From Cranoglanis bouderius (taxonomy: Eukaryota > Chordata > Actinopteri > Siluriformes > Cranoglanididae), in NCBI GenBank assembly GCA_023630585.1, contig CM042562.1:9698684-9762683 (forward strand): DNA of 64,000 bases, written 5' to 3'. Positions 38,505 to 48,954 of the stretch are shown here, piece after piece; the stretch's first letter is position 1; every line of letters starts with the position of its first letter. The position numbers were made by a program, and so were the translations under genes. The notes under the pieces are model-generated. The model saw nothing but the letters and a program-made list of their open reading frames with translations, ran no database searches and was not told the DNA's origin.

Positions 38505-39232
38505 TATTTTTTGTTTATTAATTGTCACATCTTATTGTATACAGTGTGTTTACTGTAGTATAGTATACTGTACTGTCTTGTGCTGTTTGCACACATTTGC
38601 ATGTGCACTTTATGTAGAAGTGTGTAGGTCTTATTCTGTGTAGTCTTTTGTAGTACTGTGTTGTTTTATGTAGCACCATGGTCCTGGAGGAGCGTTGTTC
38701 CATTTCACTGTGTACTGTACTATCTGTATATTCAAAAAAAGAAATATATCAATTCATATGAACAGTTATGCTACGATGGCTAGGACTGCAATTGCCACAA
38801 TCAGTTTTGCACTCAAGTCTCCGTCAGGGAGCAGTGGAGAAGTTCAACAAAACAGTCTTCATGTTAAAACTGTAATGAATTTTCCTGGTTACACAACTGC
38901 TATTTGACCATGTAGTATTGGCACATTTATAGAAGGGATTTATTTATTTATAATTGCACTATCTGGTGTCACCCAGATGAGGATGGGTTCCATTTTGAGT
39001 CTGGTTCCTCTCAAGGTTTCTTCCTCATGCCGTCTCAGGGAGTTTTTCCTTGCCAACGTCACCTCTGGCTTGCTCATTGGTCATAAATTCATACATTTAA
39101 AAATCTATGTCCTGAATTTATATATTTCTGTTAAGCTGCTTTGGGACAATGTCCATTGTTAAAAGTGCTATAAAAATAAAACCGAATTGAATTTAATTAT
39201 ATGGTTGAAATGACAATAAAGCCACTCGAAAT
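38505..39232 (+). mobile_element. LINE 3' tail (type B) interrupted by L2 3' tail (type A)
   Basis: Outer tail: 38505-38731 (GTAGCACCATGGTCCTGGAG, TTTCACTGTGTACTGTAC) continues at 39203-39232 (GGTTGAAATGACAATAAAGC). Inner tail: 38732-39197 (TGAGTCTGGTTCCTCTCAAG, TTTGGGACAATGTCCATTGT, AAACCGAATTGAATTTAA). TATAT flanks the insert at 38727-38731 and 39198-39202. Confidence 0.75.
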
Positions 39233-39307
39233 TAAATGTTACTAGATTTTGTTATTAGATTTTTTAGAGCTTAAAGCCAAGTTGTTGTGTGTAAAGGTGG
39301 TAGTCAA

Positions 39308-39527
39308 GACACTACTAAAAAACTGATCTCACACAACCTTTCTGAAGGAAAATCTGGCAACCTCAGAGCTGTGAACTACGCACAGGTAAAATTATAACCT
39401 GTGCAACTGTGTAAATTGGCTCCGAATATGAAGACCTTTCTTCCATATAAATATTGACATAACTGTTGAACCTAAAGTGCTCATTCTGAACAGCCCATAG
39501 ATTTCAATTCATGATATCAAAAGATTT
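39308..39527 (+). repeat. Paired repeat, copy 2
   Basis: GAATATGAAGACCTTTCTT, ATATAAATATTGACATAAC, CATAGATTTCAATTCATGAT match the 36.8-kb block. Unknown interspersed family or local duplication. Confidence 0.6.
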
Positions 39528-40124
39528 TAGTTTTAGAGTGGGGTCTATAAGTCTGAATGCACATCGACAATCTGGGATTTTATTTCATTTAAAACTAAAA
39601 ATAAAGATAATGTTTTAGACCTTTGGAAATATTTAAATAAAGAATGAAGATGAATAAGAAAGATATTCAAGACTTTGGACTACTTCTAGGTTGCTATACA
39701 AATTTACATTTGTGACCATGTTAACTCCATTGCACAAAGCGTCAGATTTTTCCTTGCTTATCCATTCCATTGAAGCACATGTTTGGACAGCACTCGCATG
39801 GATTCAGCACTCACATTAATCATCAGGTTTTAGACAAACTTGTAGATTCCATGCTGTCATTAAAGCAAAATGGGGACATACCAAATACAAATTTATTTAT
39901 TTATTTATTTTTTACAATTTACTAATTGTAAATTGTCCATTCATGTAAATATTTCAAAGATTCTACTTTTCACTCAAGTTGTTATGTTGATAAATAATTT
40001 GAAATTTGAAAATGTTTTTATTGAATTGGAAAAGAATGCAAAATGGAAGCTTTTTCAAGTGAAAATGATGTAATATATTTTTCAAAATATAGAATTAAAT
40101 ATTGAAAGTGACATGTGAAGGCCA

Positions 40125-40376
40125 ATGTATGGTAACCCATACTTGGAATTTGTGCTCTACATTTAACCCATCCAAGTTAGTGCACACACACACTACAAAC
40201 CGTGAACACACCTGGAGCAGTGGGCAGCTGTTTTTGCTGCGGCACCCGGGGAGCAGTTGAGGGTTAAGGGCCTTGCTCAAGTGCCCAACAGTGGCAGCTT
40301 GACAGTGCTGGGATTTGAACTCATGACCTTCCAATCAATAACCCAACTTCTTAACCACTGAGCTACCACCACCCCA
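40125..40376 (-). mobile_element. tRNA-derived SINE, longer variant
   Basis: On the minus strand: head with TGGTGGTAGCTCAGTGGTTA, B box GAGTTCAAATCCCAGC, CTGCCACTGTTGGGCACTTG, then a body with GCAGCAAAAACAGCTGCCC and CAGGTGTGTTCACGG. Confidence 0.75.
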
Positions 40377-40746
40377 AGAAAACTTGGTTAGAGATGCCAT
40401 GAGGTAGGTGGCAGTGCCTTAACCGTATCTGTGTTGCAGGCCGCTAGGACCTCTTCCATCCTTGTCAAGGGGAGTGCTAACCTTCTCTCCTTTCATACAA
40501 CACAAGAGCAGATGCGACATTTCATATTATTCAGAAAGCTTTAACTGGCCTTCAGTTTCTCACGGCAGGAACTCTGAGCACAGCGGAGTCAAATAGCCAT
40601 CCTTTGGCGTCTCAGCCCCTGCGTCTTTCGGAGACCTTCAAGAACACGCCCGCGTCGGGGTCTGCCGTCCGAGACCCAAACAAAGAGGCGCCGGAAAGCT
40701 TCTCGGCAGTGCTGTTCAAGGCTTTCTTTTCACCAGCGGTACATGT

Positions 40747-40910
40747 CAGGGGAGAGCGCGAACGCAGTCCCCCACTATAATAAATTATGCAGTCGAGATT
40801 CCCACATTTGGGGAATTCGCAAAGGTCAGCACAGCCTGAGTGCAATGGCTGAGCCTCGCCTTGGGCGAACCACCTTCTGGATCATGGTATTGCCCATGCC
40901 ATATTTGTTG
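40747..40910 (-). pseudogene. U1 snRNA-like locus, diverged 5' end (likely pseudogene)
   Basis: Read on the minus strand, the sequence from 40900 to 40747 follows vertebrate U1 snRNA almost end to end. It has the stem-loop I region, the GGCGAGGC segment, stem-loop II with CCATTGCACT (the U1A-binding loop), CCCCAAATGTGGGAA, and the terminal GGGGGACTGCGTTCGCGCT stem ending CCCCTG. With ten more bases at the 5' side the length would be 164 nt, the canonical U1 length. Those ten bases read CAACAAATAT instead of ATACTTACCT, so the 5' splice-site-pairing sequence is missing. Loop I is altered (ATCCAGAAG), and the Sm site AATTTGTGG is changed to AATTTATTATAG. The CpG-rich 3' flank (40590-40745) contains a GTGAAAAGAAAG stretch that could be a decayed 3' box. 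Confidence 0.85.
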
Positions 40911-42010
40911 CTACAGTATGTTTAACTAAAAAAATATATGGAGGGAAAGCAGCATCTACAATGTTTGACCTTAAAAATACTGTATGGTAGCTTGAAAGGA
41001 CATTTTTTCTGTCTTTTCTATTACATTCACTTGTGTGTACAGAAGAGTCATCCTTCTTTTGCTGTCTAATGCTGAGAAGACTATAAAGTGTGGGCCTTTG
41101 GCTGTCATGGGACACTATCTGTCACTCAAACAAGTTAGTAGTCATTTCCTCTCTCCATGTCTTGCCTGTCTATGGAGTATCTGATAACTTCATTAGACTG
41201 AGTCCTGCTTTTTCAGTCAATATACCATATGTACATGTCAGGGTGTTTTTTTTTGTCTTGTTGGGCTACAGTCAGTTCCAAATCCTCTCCTGTTTATTTC
41301 TCTATCTCTAAGCACATTGGTCATCTGTATGAGGTGGGTGGGTTAATGGAGGACACCTGTTAACTCATTCCTCTTCTCATCTCCACCTATGCACAGACAT
41401 TGTTTGAGCAGAGCACCTCCCCACCCCTCCCTGGTCTCAGGTCTTTGCCGGGCCTCCTTTGATTGCGGTGTTTAATGAGAGGCAGCCACTGCAGAGAGTG
41501 CAAGACAGGAAATCCATAACCCAGAGAACAGTAAACCCTGCCAGCCATTAATCACTGACAGCAGTGCTCCTTCACGGCCTTCACCACTGACAAAAGCATG
41601 CCTTTTTATCATGGTTGGGAACGCACACCACCCCAAAACACAACACACAGGAGACTTGATGCACTTGCCTGCTAAATATCCCACAAACCACTCCTGCCAT
41701 CGCTCTTACACATATGCATATCCCTAAATTAGCCAATTAAGCATGCTGCCTGAAGGGATGTGTTCCATGTAGCCTTCAACAGGATATAACCAGAAAAAAT
41801 CCACTCAGCTGTCTTCTAGTGCAGAATGATATGTTAACAGAATAATATATTAATAGTACATTAGTATTACGTAGTACACTACATGTGGATTAAATGGGTT
41901 TTACGGCAGAACTGGAATGTACTGAAGATAGCGTATGAAATTCTTTAAATAATATACGGTAGGGTGGAAGCTCATGTTATATTATAATCTGGATCCAAGT
42001 AGCAATTGTA

Positions 42011-42050
<40 letters not shown>

Positions 42051-43564
42051 GTTGTTGTTGTTGTTGTTGTTGTCGTTGTTATTATGTTTATAGTATATTT
42101 CTGCTTGTATTACTTGATGGTGGAAATAGACTTTTATTTCCTTGGGTCACTTAGATACTATCGGAAACAAGAATTGTTTACTTAGACCAGACTACCCAAA
42201 CATTTTAATGTCTGTAGGCGACTAAGGGTACTATAAAAACATGGAATGAAGCAATATGTTGCCATTTGACTGAGAAACATCTGACTGAGAAAAAGAATCA
42301 CACAAATCACAGTTTCATCAAGAACCAAACAGAAAGTATCTTCACAGGCCAGTGCATGGTGCTTGGACCCTTTAATTGCTCCTGAGAGCTATTATGAGCT
42401 ATTGTGCTGCTGAGAGCTATTATGTTGGCATTTCTATTAGTTATTCGTGACATACTTGTTTTTACAATTGCTGTTTGTGTCCTCTAATGAGTTGCTAAAT
42501 ATACAATAATGCCTTTTACACCTAGGACTATTAGTTTGGATTTCAGTGAGATTTAAGTAAGCAGTTGCTGTTTAAATGTATTTTCTATTTGTGGTTCCAT
42601 GTCTATAGAATTTAAAATACAATACACTAGCAAATCTGACACATAATACAGAAACTACCAATGTTATTTTGTCCATGTAAATATTATAGATCAGAAGTGA
42701 ATTTCCCCAGAAGCACTACATTAAGATCACACACTTAGTCACTTTGAGACTTTGAGTCTTCTATGTTTCTCAGCTTCTGCTTTGATCTTTTATCACAGAA
42801 ACATGCTGTAAAACACCCCTTAGTGTGGAATGTTTTGATCTGTTCAAAATTTTTAAAAAGGATGCGGCAGAATGATAGTGAAAAGGAAGTGCGTTGTACT
42901 GAAGAAATAATACATCTCCCCCACTGCAGCTGCTGAGAGATGTCTGCCCAAACTGATTACTGCATTCACCTGATGTCAGCCTGCCATCTTTTTTTTTCTG
43001 GAAGTAAACAATGTTAGTGGCAGATAAGGCCCTACTCACCTCTTTGAGCACATTTCAAGACAATTCTGCAATAATGTAAATGTGTCCTTCTGCCTCCAGC
43101 ACCCTATAATACATGCCTGGTACACAATGGAAAGTAGCAGGGGAGATTTCAGTTCTGCTTATCTGATGAGAGGAAGACAAAGGTCTACATAACAATCAAG
43201 CTCGAATGCACTGTACTGCATAGACATTATCCCCATAGGACTTGTGGTCATGTTCCGTTGGCTCAGCTGTATTGCATAAATTGGGTGGCTGCAATGATAC
43301 AGTAGCTTAGTCTTTGTGGATTTTCCTATTACAGGACTGTCCAAGCTTTTTATTTTTCAATTTGTTTTATTGCTGGTTCCTAAAAGGCTCAATTCATGAG
43401 CACTTGCTGGCTATGGTTCTTGAAGCATGATGAAATTCTTGTACCAATATCCCCTGTAATAGTGTTTATGCCTCTAAACCCTCTTTCCCAATGAAAATCC
43501 TGGTTAGAGCCTCTGAGTCTGAAACTGATTATTAGAGCTGAGATTTCCAGTAGTAAGAAATGCA
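40911..43564. other. Non-coding sequence, no gene recognised
   Basis: Contains the ATT/GTT repeat. The stretch at about 41390-41760 is repeat-free and of mixed composition; no coding signature. Confidence 0.6.
42014..42077. repeat. (ATT)n(GTT)n trinucleotide repeat
   Basis: About 12 ATT units followed by about 8 GTT units. Confidence 0.95.
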
Positions 43565-43915
43565 TTCATTCATTCATCATCAGGAACCACCTCATTCTGT
43601 TTAGGGTTGCAGTGGAGCCAGAGTCTATCCTGAAAACACTGGGCATGGGGTGGGATTCCTTGAATGGGAGACATTCATTCACACTTGGCATTTAGATAAT
43701 TTAGCATTCATTTTGGCAATTTAGCATTCCCAATCCACCTAGTTACATATTTTGGGAGGCGGGAGGAAACTAGAATACCCAGATGAAACCCACATGGACA
43801 CAGAGAGACCATGTGAAACTCCACACAGAGAGTACCCCAATCAAACTGTGAGGACCCTGGAGCTGTGAGTCAGGAATGCTACATGCTGCACCACTACCTT
43901 ACCCAGTAATAGTAA
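43565..43915 (-). repeat. Degenerate copy of the 6.6-kb repeat family
   Basis: CATTCATTCATTCATC at the left, GGAGCCAGAGTCTATCCTG, GGAGGCGGGAGGAAACTAG, CCATGTGAAACTCCACACAG and a tRNA-like right end with GAGTCAGGAATGCTACATGC. Adjacent to the 43.9-kb Tc1 element. Confidence 0.6.
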
Positions 43916-44105
43916 GAAAACTTATTTAAAATATGTACAGTGGGTATAGAAAAGAATCACCCCCCTTTAAAATAATCACATTTTGTTGCTTTTCAGCCTG
44001 AAATGAAGACGGACACAGTTTTTGTTTTATCCAGCTGTATTTACTCAGTGCAACTTATAACATCCAAGTGAAAGATATAACATCAACATGTCAGAAAAAA
44101 TAAAA

Positions 44106-44798
44106 TAAAAGGTTAGTCGCAGCAAGACAGAATACATGTGTGTGAATGAGAGGGATCCAGGTGGAACAGTGAGGTTACAGGGAGAAGAGATAAAGAAGGT
44201 GCAGGATTTTAAGTACTTAGGGTCAACAGTCCAGAGCAACGGGGAGTGTGGAAAAGAGGTGAAGAAGCGTGTGCAGGCAGGTTGGAATGGGTGGAGAAAA
44301 GTGTCAGGTGTGTTGTGTGATAAAAGAGTACCAGCAAGAATGAAAGGAAAGGTGTACAGGACAGTAGTAAGACCAGCGATGTTGTATGGTTTGGAGACAG
44401 TTGCACTGAGGAAAAGACAGGAGGAAGAGTTAGAGGTAGCAGAGCTAAAGATGTTGAGGTTCTCTTTGGGAGTGACGAGGATGGATAGGATCAGGAATGA
44501 GTACATCAGAGGGGCAGCACATGTGAGATGTTTTGGAGACAAAGTTAAAGAGGCCAGGTTGAGATGGTTTGGACATGTTCAGAGGAGGGAGAGTGAATAT
44601 ATTGGTAAAAGGATGTTGAGGTTAGAGCTGCCAGGCATGAGGCCGAGAGGAAGACCAAAGAGGAGGTTTATGGATGTAGTGAAGGAGGACATGAAGGTAG
44701 TTGGTCTGAGAGAAGAGGATGCAGGGGATAGGGCTAGATGGAGGCAGATGATTCGCTGTGGCGACCCCTGAAGGGAACAGCCAAAAGGAAAGAAGAAG
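44106..44798 (+). mobile_element. 5'-truncated RTE-type LINE inserted in Tc1 element
   Basis: A fragment with an open C-terminal reading frame lies between two copies of ATGTCAGAAAAAATAAA (from 44088 and from 44799), a target-site duplication made of Tc1 sequence. The 3' end (GCGACCCCTGAAGGGAACAG, then purine-rich GAAGAAG) is typical of RTE-clade tails. The 5' end is truncated, as expected from incomplete reverse transcription. Confidence 0.85.
44136..44771 (+). CDS. RTE-type ORF2 C-terminal fragment, intact frame
   Basis: The 211-codon frame (open upstream through SRSKTEYMC) encodes the thumb and C-terminal part of an RTE-like reverse transcriptase. Recognisable blocks are DFKYLGSTVQSNGECGKEVK, RVQAGWNGWRKVSGVLCDK, VVRPAMLYGLETVALRK, RIRNEYIRGAAHV and RWFGHVQRRE, ending GRPKRRFMDVVKEDM and a TGA. 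Catalytic reverse-transcriptase motifs and the endonuclease lie in the missing 5' part, so the fragment is inert. The absence of stops suggests a recent insertion. Confidence 0.85.
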   Translation: MCVNERDPGGTVRLQGEEIKKVQDFKYLGSTVQSNGECGKEVKKRVQAGWNGWRKVSGVLCDKRVPARMKGKVYRTVVRPAMLYGLETVALRKRQEEELEVAELKMLRFSLGVTRMDRIRNEYIRGAAHVRCFGDKVKEARLRWFGHVQRRESEYIGKRMLRLELPGMRPRGRPKRRFMDVVKEDMKVVGLREEDAGDRARWRQMIRCGDP

Positions 44799-44883
44799 AT
44801 GTCAGAAAAAATAAAAAAAAAATAAAATAAAATACAGAATCACTGAGTTGGAAAAAGGATCACCCCCTTGCTTTAATTTGCCT

Positions 44884-45870
44884 TCATTTTTTAATTACAG
44901 CCTTTAGTCTGTTGGGATATGTCTCTACTAACTTTGCACATCTAGACTTTGCAATATTTGCCCACTCTTCTTTGCAGAACTGCTCAAGTTCAGTTAAATT
45001 TGATGGTGACCTTTTGTGGACTGCAGTCTTCAAGTCATTCCACAGATTTTCAATGGGGTTTAAGTCTGGGCTCTGACTAGGGCATGCAAGGACATTTACC
45101 TTTTTCTCCTTCAACCACTATGTGGTTAGTTTTGCTGTGTGCTTTGGAACTACTACAGTGCTTTGGAACTACTACTTGGAAGGTAAACCTTCTTCCCATT
45201 GACAACTTTCTGGCAGAGGGCAGCAGATTTTCCTCAAGAATTCAACGGTATTTTGCCCCATCCATTTTCCTTCTATCCTTACAAGTGCTCCAGTCCCTGC
45301 TGCAGAAAAAACACCCCCATAACTGGATATTACCAGCTCCATGCTTTACTGTAGGAATGGTGTTATTTGAATGGTGAGCTGTATTGGATTTCCACCAGAC
45401 ATATCGTTTGGTGTTGAGGCCAAATAATTCAATTTTAGTCTCATCTGACCATAACACCTTTTTCCATGTGGCCTCAGAATCTTAAAGGTGCGTTCATGTG
45501 GCCTTTCTTGAGCAGTGGCTTTTTCTTGCAACCCTCCCATGCAAGCCACATTTGTGGAGAATTTTTGATATTGTTGTCACATGCACACAATGACCACTCT
45601 TTGCCATAAATTCTTGCAACTGCTTCAGAGTTGCTGTAGGCCTCTTGGTAGCCTCTCTGACCAGTTTCCTCCTGGCGCTTTCATCCAGTTTGGAGTAACG
45701 TCCTGATCCAGGGTCTGTGTTGTACCAAATACCTTCCACTTCTTAATAATAGACTTCACTGTGCTTCTAGGCATTGATAAAGCCTTTGAATTTGTTTTGT
45801 ATCCATCTCTTGACTTGTGCCTGTCTACAACTTTATCCTGGAGATCTTTTGACAGTGCCTTGCCACCCAT
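44884..45870 (-). pseudogene. Tc1-like transposase relic of family A
   Basis: Blocks of one protein are spread over several frames: MGGKALSKDLQDKVVDRH at the start (45870), a second helix-turn-helix region with ARRKLVREATKRPTATLKQL, then MLWSDETKIELFGLN (first catalytic Asp), and finally PSQSPDLNPIENLWNDLK (catalytic Glu) to the C-terminal VIKK at about 44884. The second catalytic block is replaced by sequence around 45150-45185, where an 18-bp stretch (GCTTTGGAACTACTAC plus spacer) is duplicated in tandem. Several frameshifts and this lost Asp make it non-functional. Confidence 0.85.
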
Positions 45871-46315
45871 AGTTGATTGTTTGCTTCAGTTGCAGTACAA
45901 AATGCTCCAGGAAAGCTCTTTTCATACTGAGCTAATCAAAATGACCACAGCTGATCACAGCTGAAAGTCAAATGGCTTTGAGAAGTCAAATGTGCCATTG
46001 AGAAGGTAATTAGCTACACCTTATTGAGCTTACAAGTCATTTTCAGGAGGGGGGTGATCCTTTTTCCAACTCAGTGATTCTGTTTTTTTTTTATTTTTTG
46101 TTTTTTTCTGACATGTTGGTGTTATATCTTTCAATAGGATGTTATATGTTGCACTGAGTAAATACAGCTGGATAAAACAAAAACTGTGTCCGTCTTCATT
46201 TCAGGCTGAAATGCAACAAAATGTGATTATTTTAAAGGAGGGGTGATTCTTTTCTATACCCACTTTGAACAACTGTGTAAAAACGCTGTGTTTTTTTTAA
46301 GTGTATAAAGCACCA

Positions 46316-46630
46316 CAATGGCAGCTAATAACAAAACCAGCAAAATGAAGGCAGCTGAGTAAACTAACTGACTCTGATAACAGAGCCTATTGACACATTT
46401 TCCTTTTAGATGACAAAACTAGGCAACCAAACATGTTTGGGCAAGTGTGTCATCATCACCTATAAAACAGTTGTATATGCTTTCTGTACATAATTGCCTC
46501 TCAACCAATCATCTCATGCTTTGATTCCCATGTGTACTGTGGCTGTTTAGTGAGATCAGAGTCTGTCACATGCTCCAAACAATATCGCCATGGGCTTGAC
46601 ACGTCAGTGGCTTCAATTGTTATTATTTAG
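46316..46630 (+). repeat. Local duplicated sequence, copy 1
   Basis: Shares ordered blocks with 47741-48107: CAATGGCAGCTAATA, CAAAACCAGC, AACTGACTCT, CCTTTTAGA-GACAAA, CAACCAATCAT, CATGCTTTGATTCCCATGTG, CCAAACAATATC. No coding frame. Confidence 0.75.
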
Positions 46631-47740
46631 AAAAAAACGAGAGAGGATTACCCCCACTGAAAAAAATTATATAAAAATATGATATTTTATAAATATATAA
46701 ACTGGTAAACCTGCCTTTTATCTCTTTCTGATGCCTGTCAAATGAATGTGACGTATTTCAATAAGCAGTGAATAAAATGCAATAGAAACCTATAGAAGGC
46801 AGTTGACTTAAACAGAATCTACTGTGGTTTATGGAGGAAAAAATAACAGGGTACGATTCTGTAAGGAAATTTGGAGGTACTGTAGTATGGCCTGTTAATG
46901 AAAAAAAAATTCACATGTGAAGGGATGAGTCACATAAAAGTCCCTCAGAAGTGAAACGGAATTTGCTGTATTTCTAAAGTTGAAATTTATCAGAAGCAGA
47001 TACATTAAATACTAGCAGAATCTTTTCTTCATCCTTTTTGCATTCTTAGCAAAATATTTGGTGTATTCAAAGTAAAGATATTTCTAATTTGTAGATAAAT
47101 ATAGACAGAGAACAAGGCCAAATCTAAAGACATGTTTCGTTTGTAGGCTGTCTTCCATTAAGCAATGTTAAGTGACATGATTTTAATGCAGATCCAGGGA
47201 CACGTGATCATTGCACTTATATATGCCACAGACAAGACACAAATTTGCTACATTATAGCATGATATTGTGAACAAAGAGGACATGTTTTGGATTGAAACA
47301 TTGTTTCAGAGATAATTAAACAGCAGGGATATGGAGTGGCTGTCTGCAGGGATGTCTGACTAGGCATCATGCTTTTATAATTATCAAATCTGTTAAGGAT
47401 TCTCTCTCATGTACGTTATGAAGCTCAGACCTAAATACACTGCAAGTCATCGGCAGGGTAATAGAAGAAAGACAGCTTGCCATGGTAAAGCTAGACATCT
47501 TTTATAATGTAATAGTATTTTAAGAGCAGTTTAGTTTCCTTTTACTGTTTTTGGAACAAAATGTAATCTCAACATATGTAATCCAAGCCATTAGCTTAAA
47601 GTAATTACATAATCTTGTATGGATACATATGCACTAGTAAGCCTGGTTTCTAATTACTTCTGCCTTCTTCTCTTTTTCTACCTTGCTGCTGTAATCTCTG
47701 GGTCTCATGACTAGAATGTTGCTTGTGGCCATATCAGAAC

Positions 47741-48107
47741 AATGGCAGCTAATAGCAAAACCAGCTAAATGAAGCCCTTAGGCACATTTATACAGCTGAG
47801 TAAAACGACTGACTCTTATAATAGAGCCTGTTGTTTCTACAGGATATTTGAGACACCTTTTCCTTTTAGAAGACAAAGGTAGGTAGCCAGGCTTGTTTGA
47901 CTGAGTGGGTCATCATCATAATTAAACAGTTATACATGCTTTCATGAGCTATTCTCTTTCTATACATCAGTGCCTTTCAACCAATCATATCATGCTTTAA
48001 TTACCATGTGTAATGTGACAGGGACTGTGTTGTCAGATGGTCCAAACAATATCACCACAGGGTTGGCACAGAATTGGCTTTAATCAATACTATTTATCAA
48101 ATAAAGA
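47741..48107 (+). repeat. Local duplicated sequence, copy 2
   Basis: Diverged direct copy of 46316-46630 with extra segments (for example CCCTTAGGCACATTTATA and GTTTCTACAGGATATT). Which is ancestral cannot be told. Confidence 0.75.
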
Positions 48108-48109
48108 AG

Positions 48110-48365
48110 TGGAGCTTGCATGTTCTCCCTGTGCTTTGGGGGTTTCCTCTGGGTACTCTGGTACTCCGGTTTCCTCCCCCAGTCCAAAGACATGTGTTGT
48201 AGGCTGACTGGCATATCCAAATTGTCTGTAGTGTTTGAATGGGTGTGTGATTGTGCCCTGTAATGGGTTGGCACCCCATCCAGGGTGTCCCACACCTTGT
48301 GCCCAGAGTCCCCTGGGATAGGCTCCAGACTCCCCTGTGACCCTGAATAGTATAAGCAGTACTAA
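48110..48365 (+). repeat. Teleost interspersed repeat (same family as 6.6 kb)
   Basis: Blocks CATGTTCTCCCTGTGCTTTG, CCCCAGTCCAAAGACATGTG and GCACCCCATCCAGGGTGTCC run to GACCCTGAATAGTATAAGC. Plus orientation, 5' truncated. Confidence 0.75.
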
Positions 48366-48463
48366 AATGTGCTGCTTTCAAACCTGCTTTCTAACTATTG
48401 TCAAATGAAAGAATAACATTTTACAGTACTATCCAAAAGCATATAATGACTTTTAATTAAGCA

Positions 48464-48688
48464 TCAGAACATTTTGTGAGCTGATATGTATATTAAAACT
48501 TGCTTTATGACTCTTTCTATCTCCTTTTCTAAGGCTTTCACTGCTTCATTTGGTCCTTTAACTTGAATGTTGCTTATGTGTCTATAGGAACAATTAAATC
48601 TTAAAGCAGAACCAAAGAAACCAGGACCTGATGCACCATAAAGCATGTATTCATATATAAAAAAAGATAGGAGATGGATAGTTTGCAC
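48464..48688 (-). other. Small protein-like open frame, unassigned
   Basis: The 74-codon minus-strand frame has a protein-like middle: NIQVKGPNEAVKALEKEIER. The pattern I-x-VKGP-x-EAV-x-EIE recalls the second half of a KH RNA-binding domain. There are no GXXG loop, flanking exons or clear splice sites. It could be a fragment of a retrocopy or chance. Function not assigned. Confidence 0.15.
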
Positions 48689-48954
48689 CAGAGACAGTCT
48701 ACCCTACATAATCACCTCAATTGATTTCCACTAAAACATTTACAACTCTTTACTATGCCAGACATTTAGTTGCATATCATGACAGCTCCTGTAGAGGCCC
48801 CTAATTACACTCGCCATGTATTGTTCAAGTGACTTGCTAGGTAATTCAAACATTATAATATTTTAGTTTTTCCCCCCTCTCTACACCCCACCTCATCGTT
48901 CTTCTGGTTTTGCAAACACAGGATAATGAGCAAAAAAAGAAGTGATGAAGCACT

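Larger units (their letters stand above)
43938..46264 (-). mobile_element. Tc1-like element (family A), longer decayed copy with nested RTE
   Basis: The left end CAGTGGGTATAGAAAAGAAT follows TA at 43936-43937; the right end is the inverse, with the last bases altered (CCCACTTTG). The terminal regions match the 33.3-kb and 8.8-kb copies. Without the RTE insertion (about 44106-44798) it would be about 1.63 kb, a normal Tc1 length. It holds a minus-strand transposase relic. Confidence 0.9.

Noticed and set aside
44045..44542. 165-codon minus-strand frame
   Set aside because: A shadow of the RTE ORF2 fragment on the plus strand.
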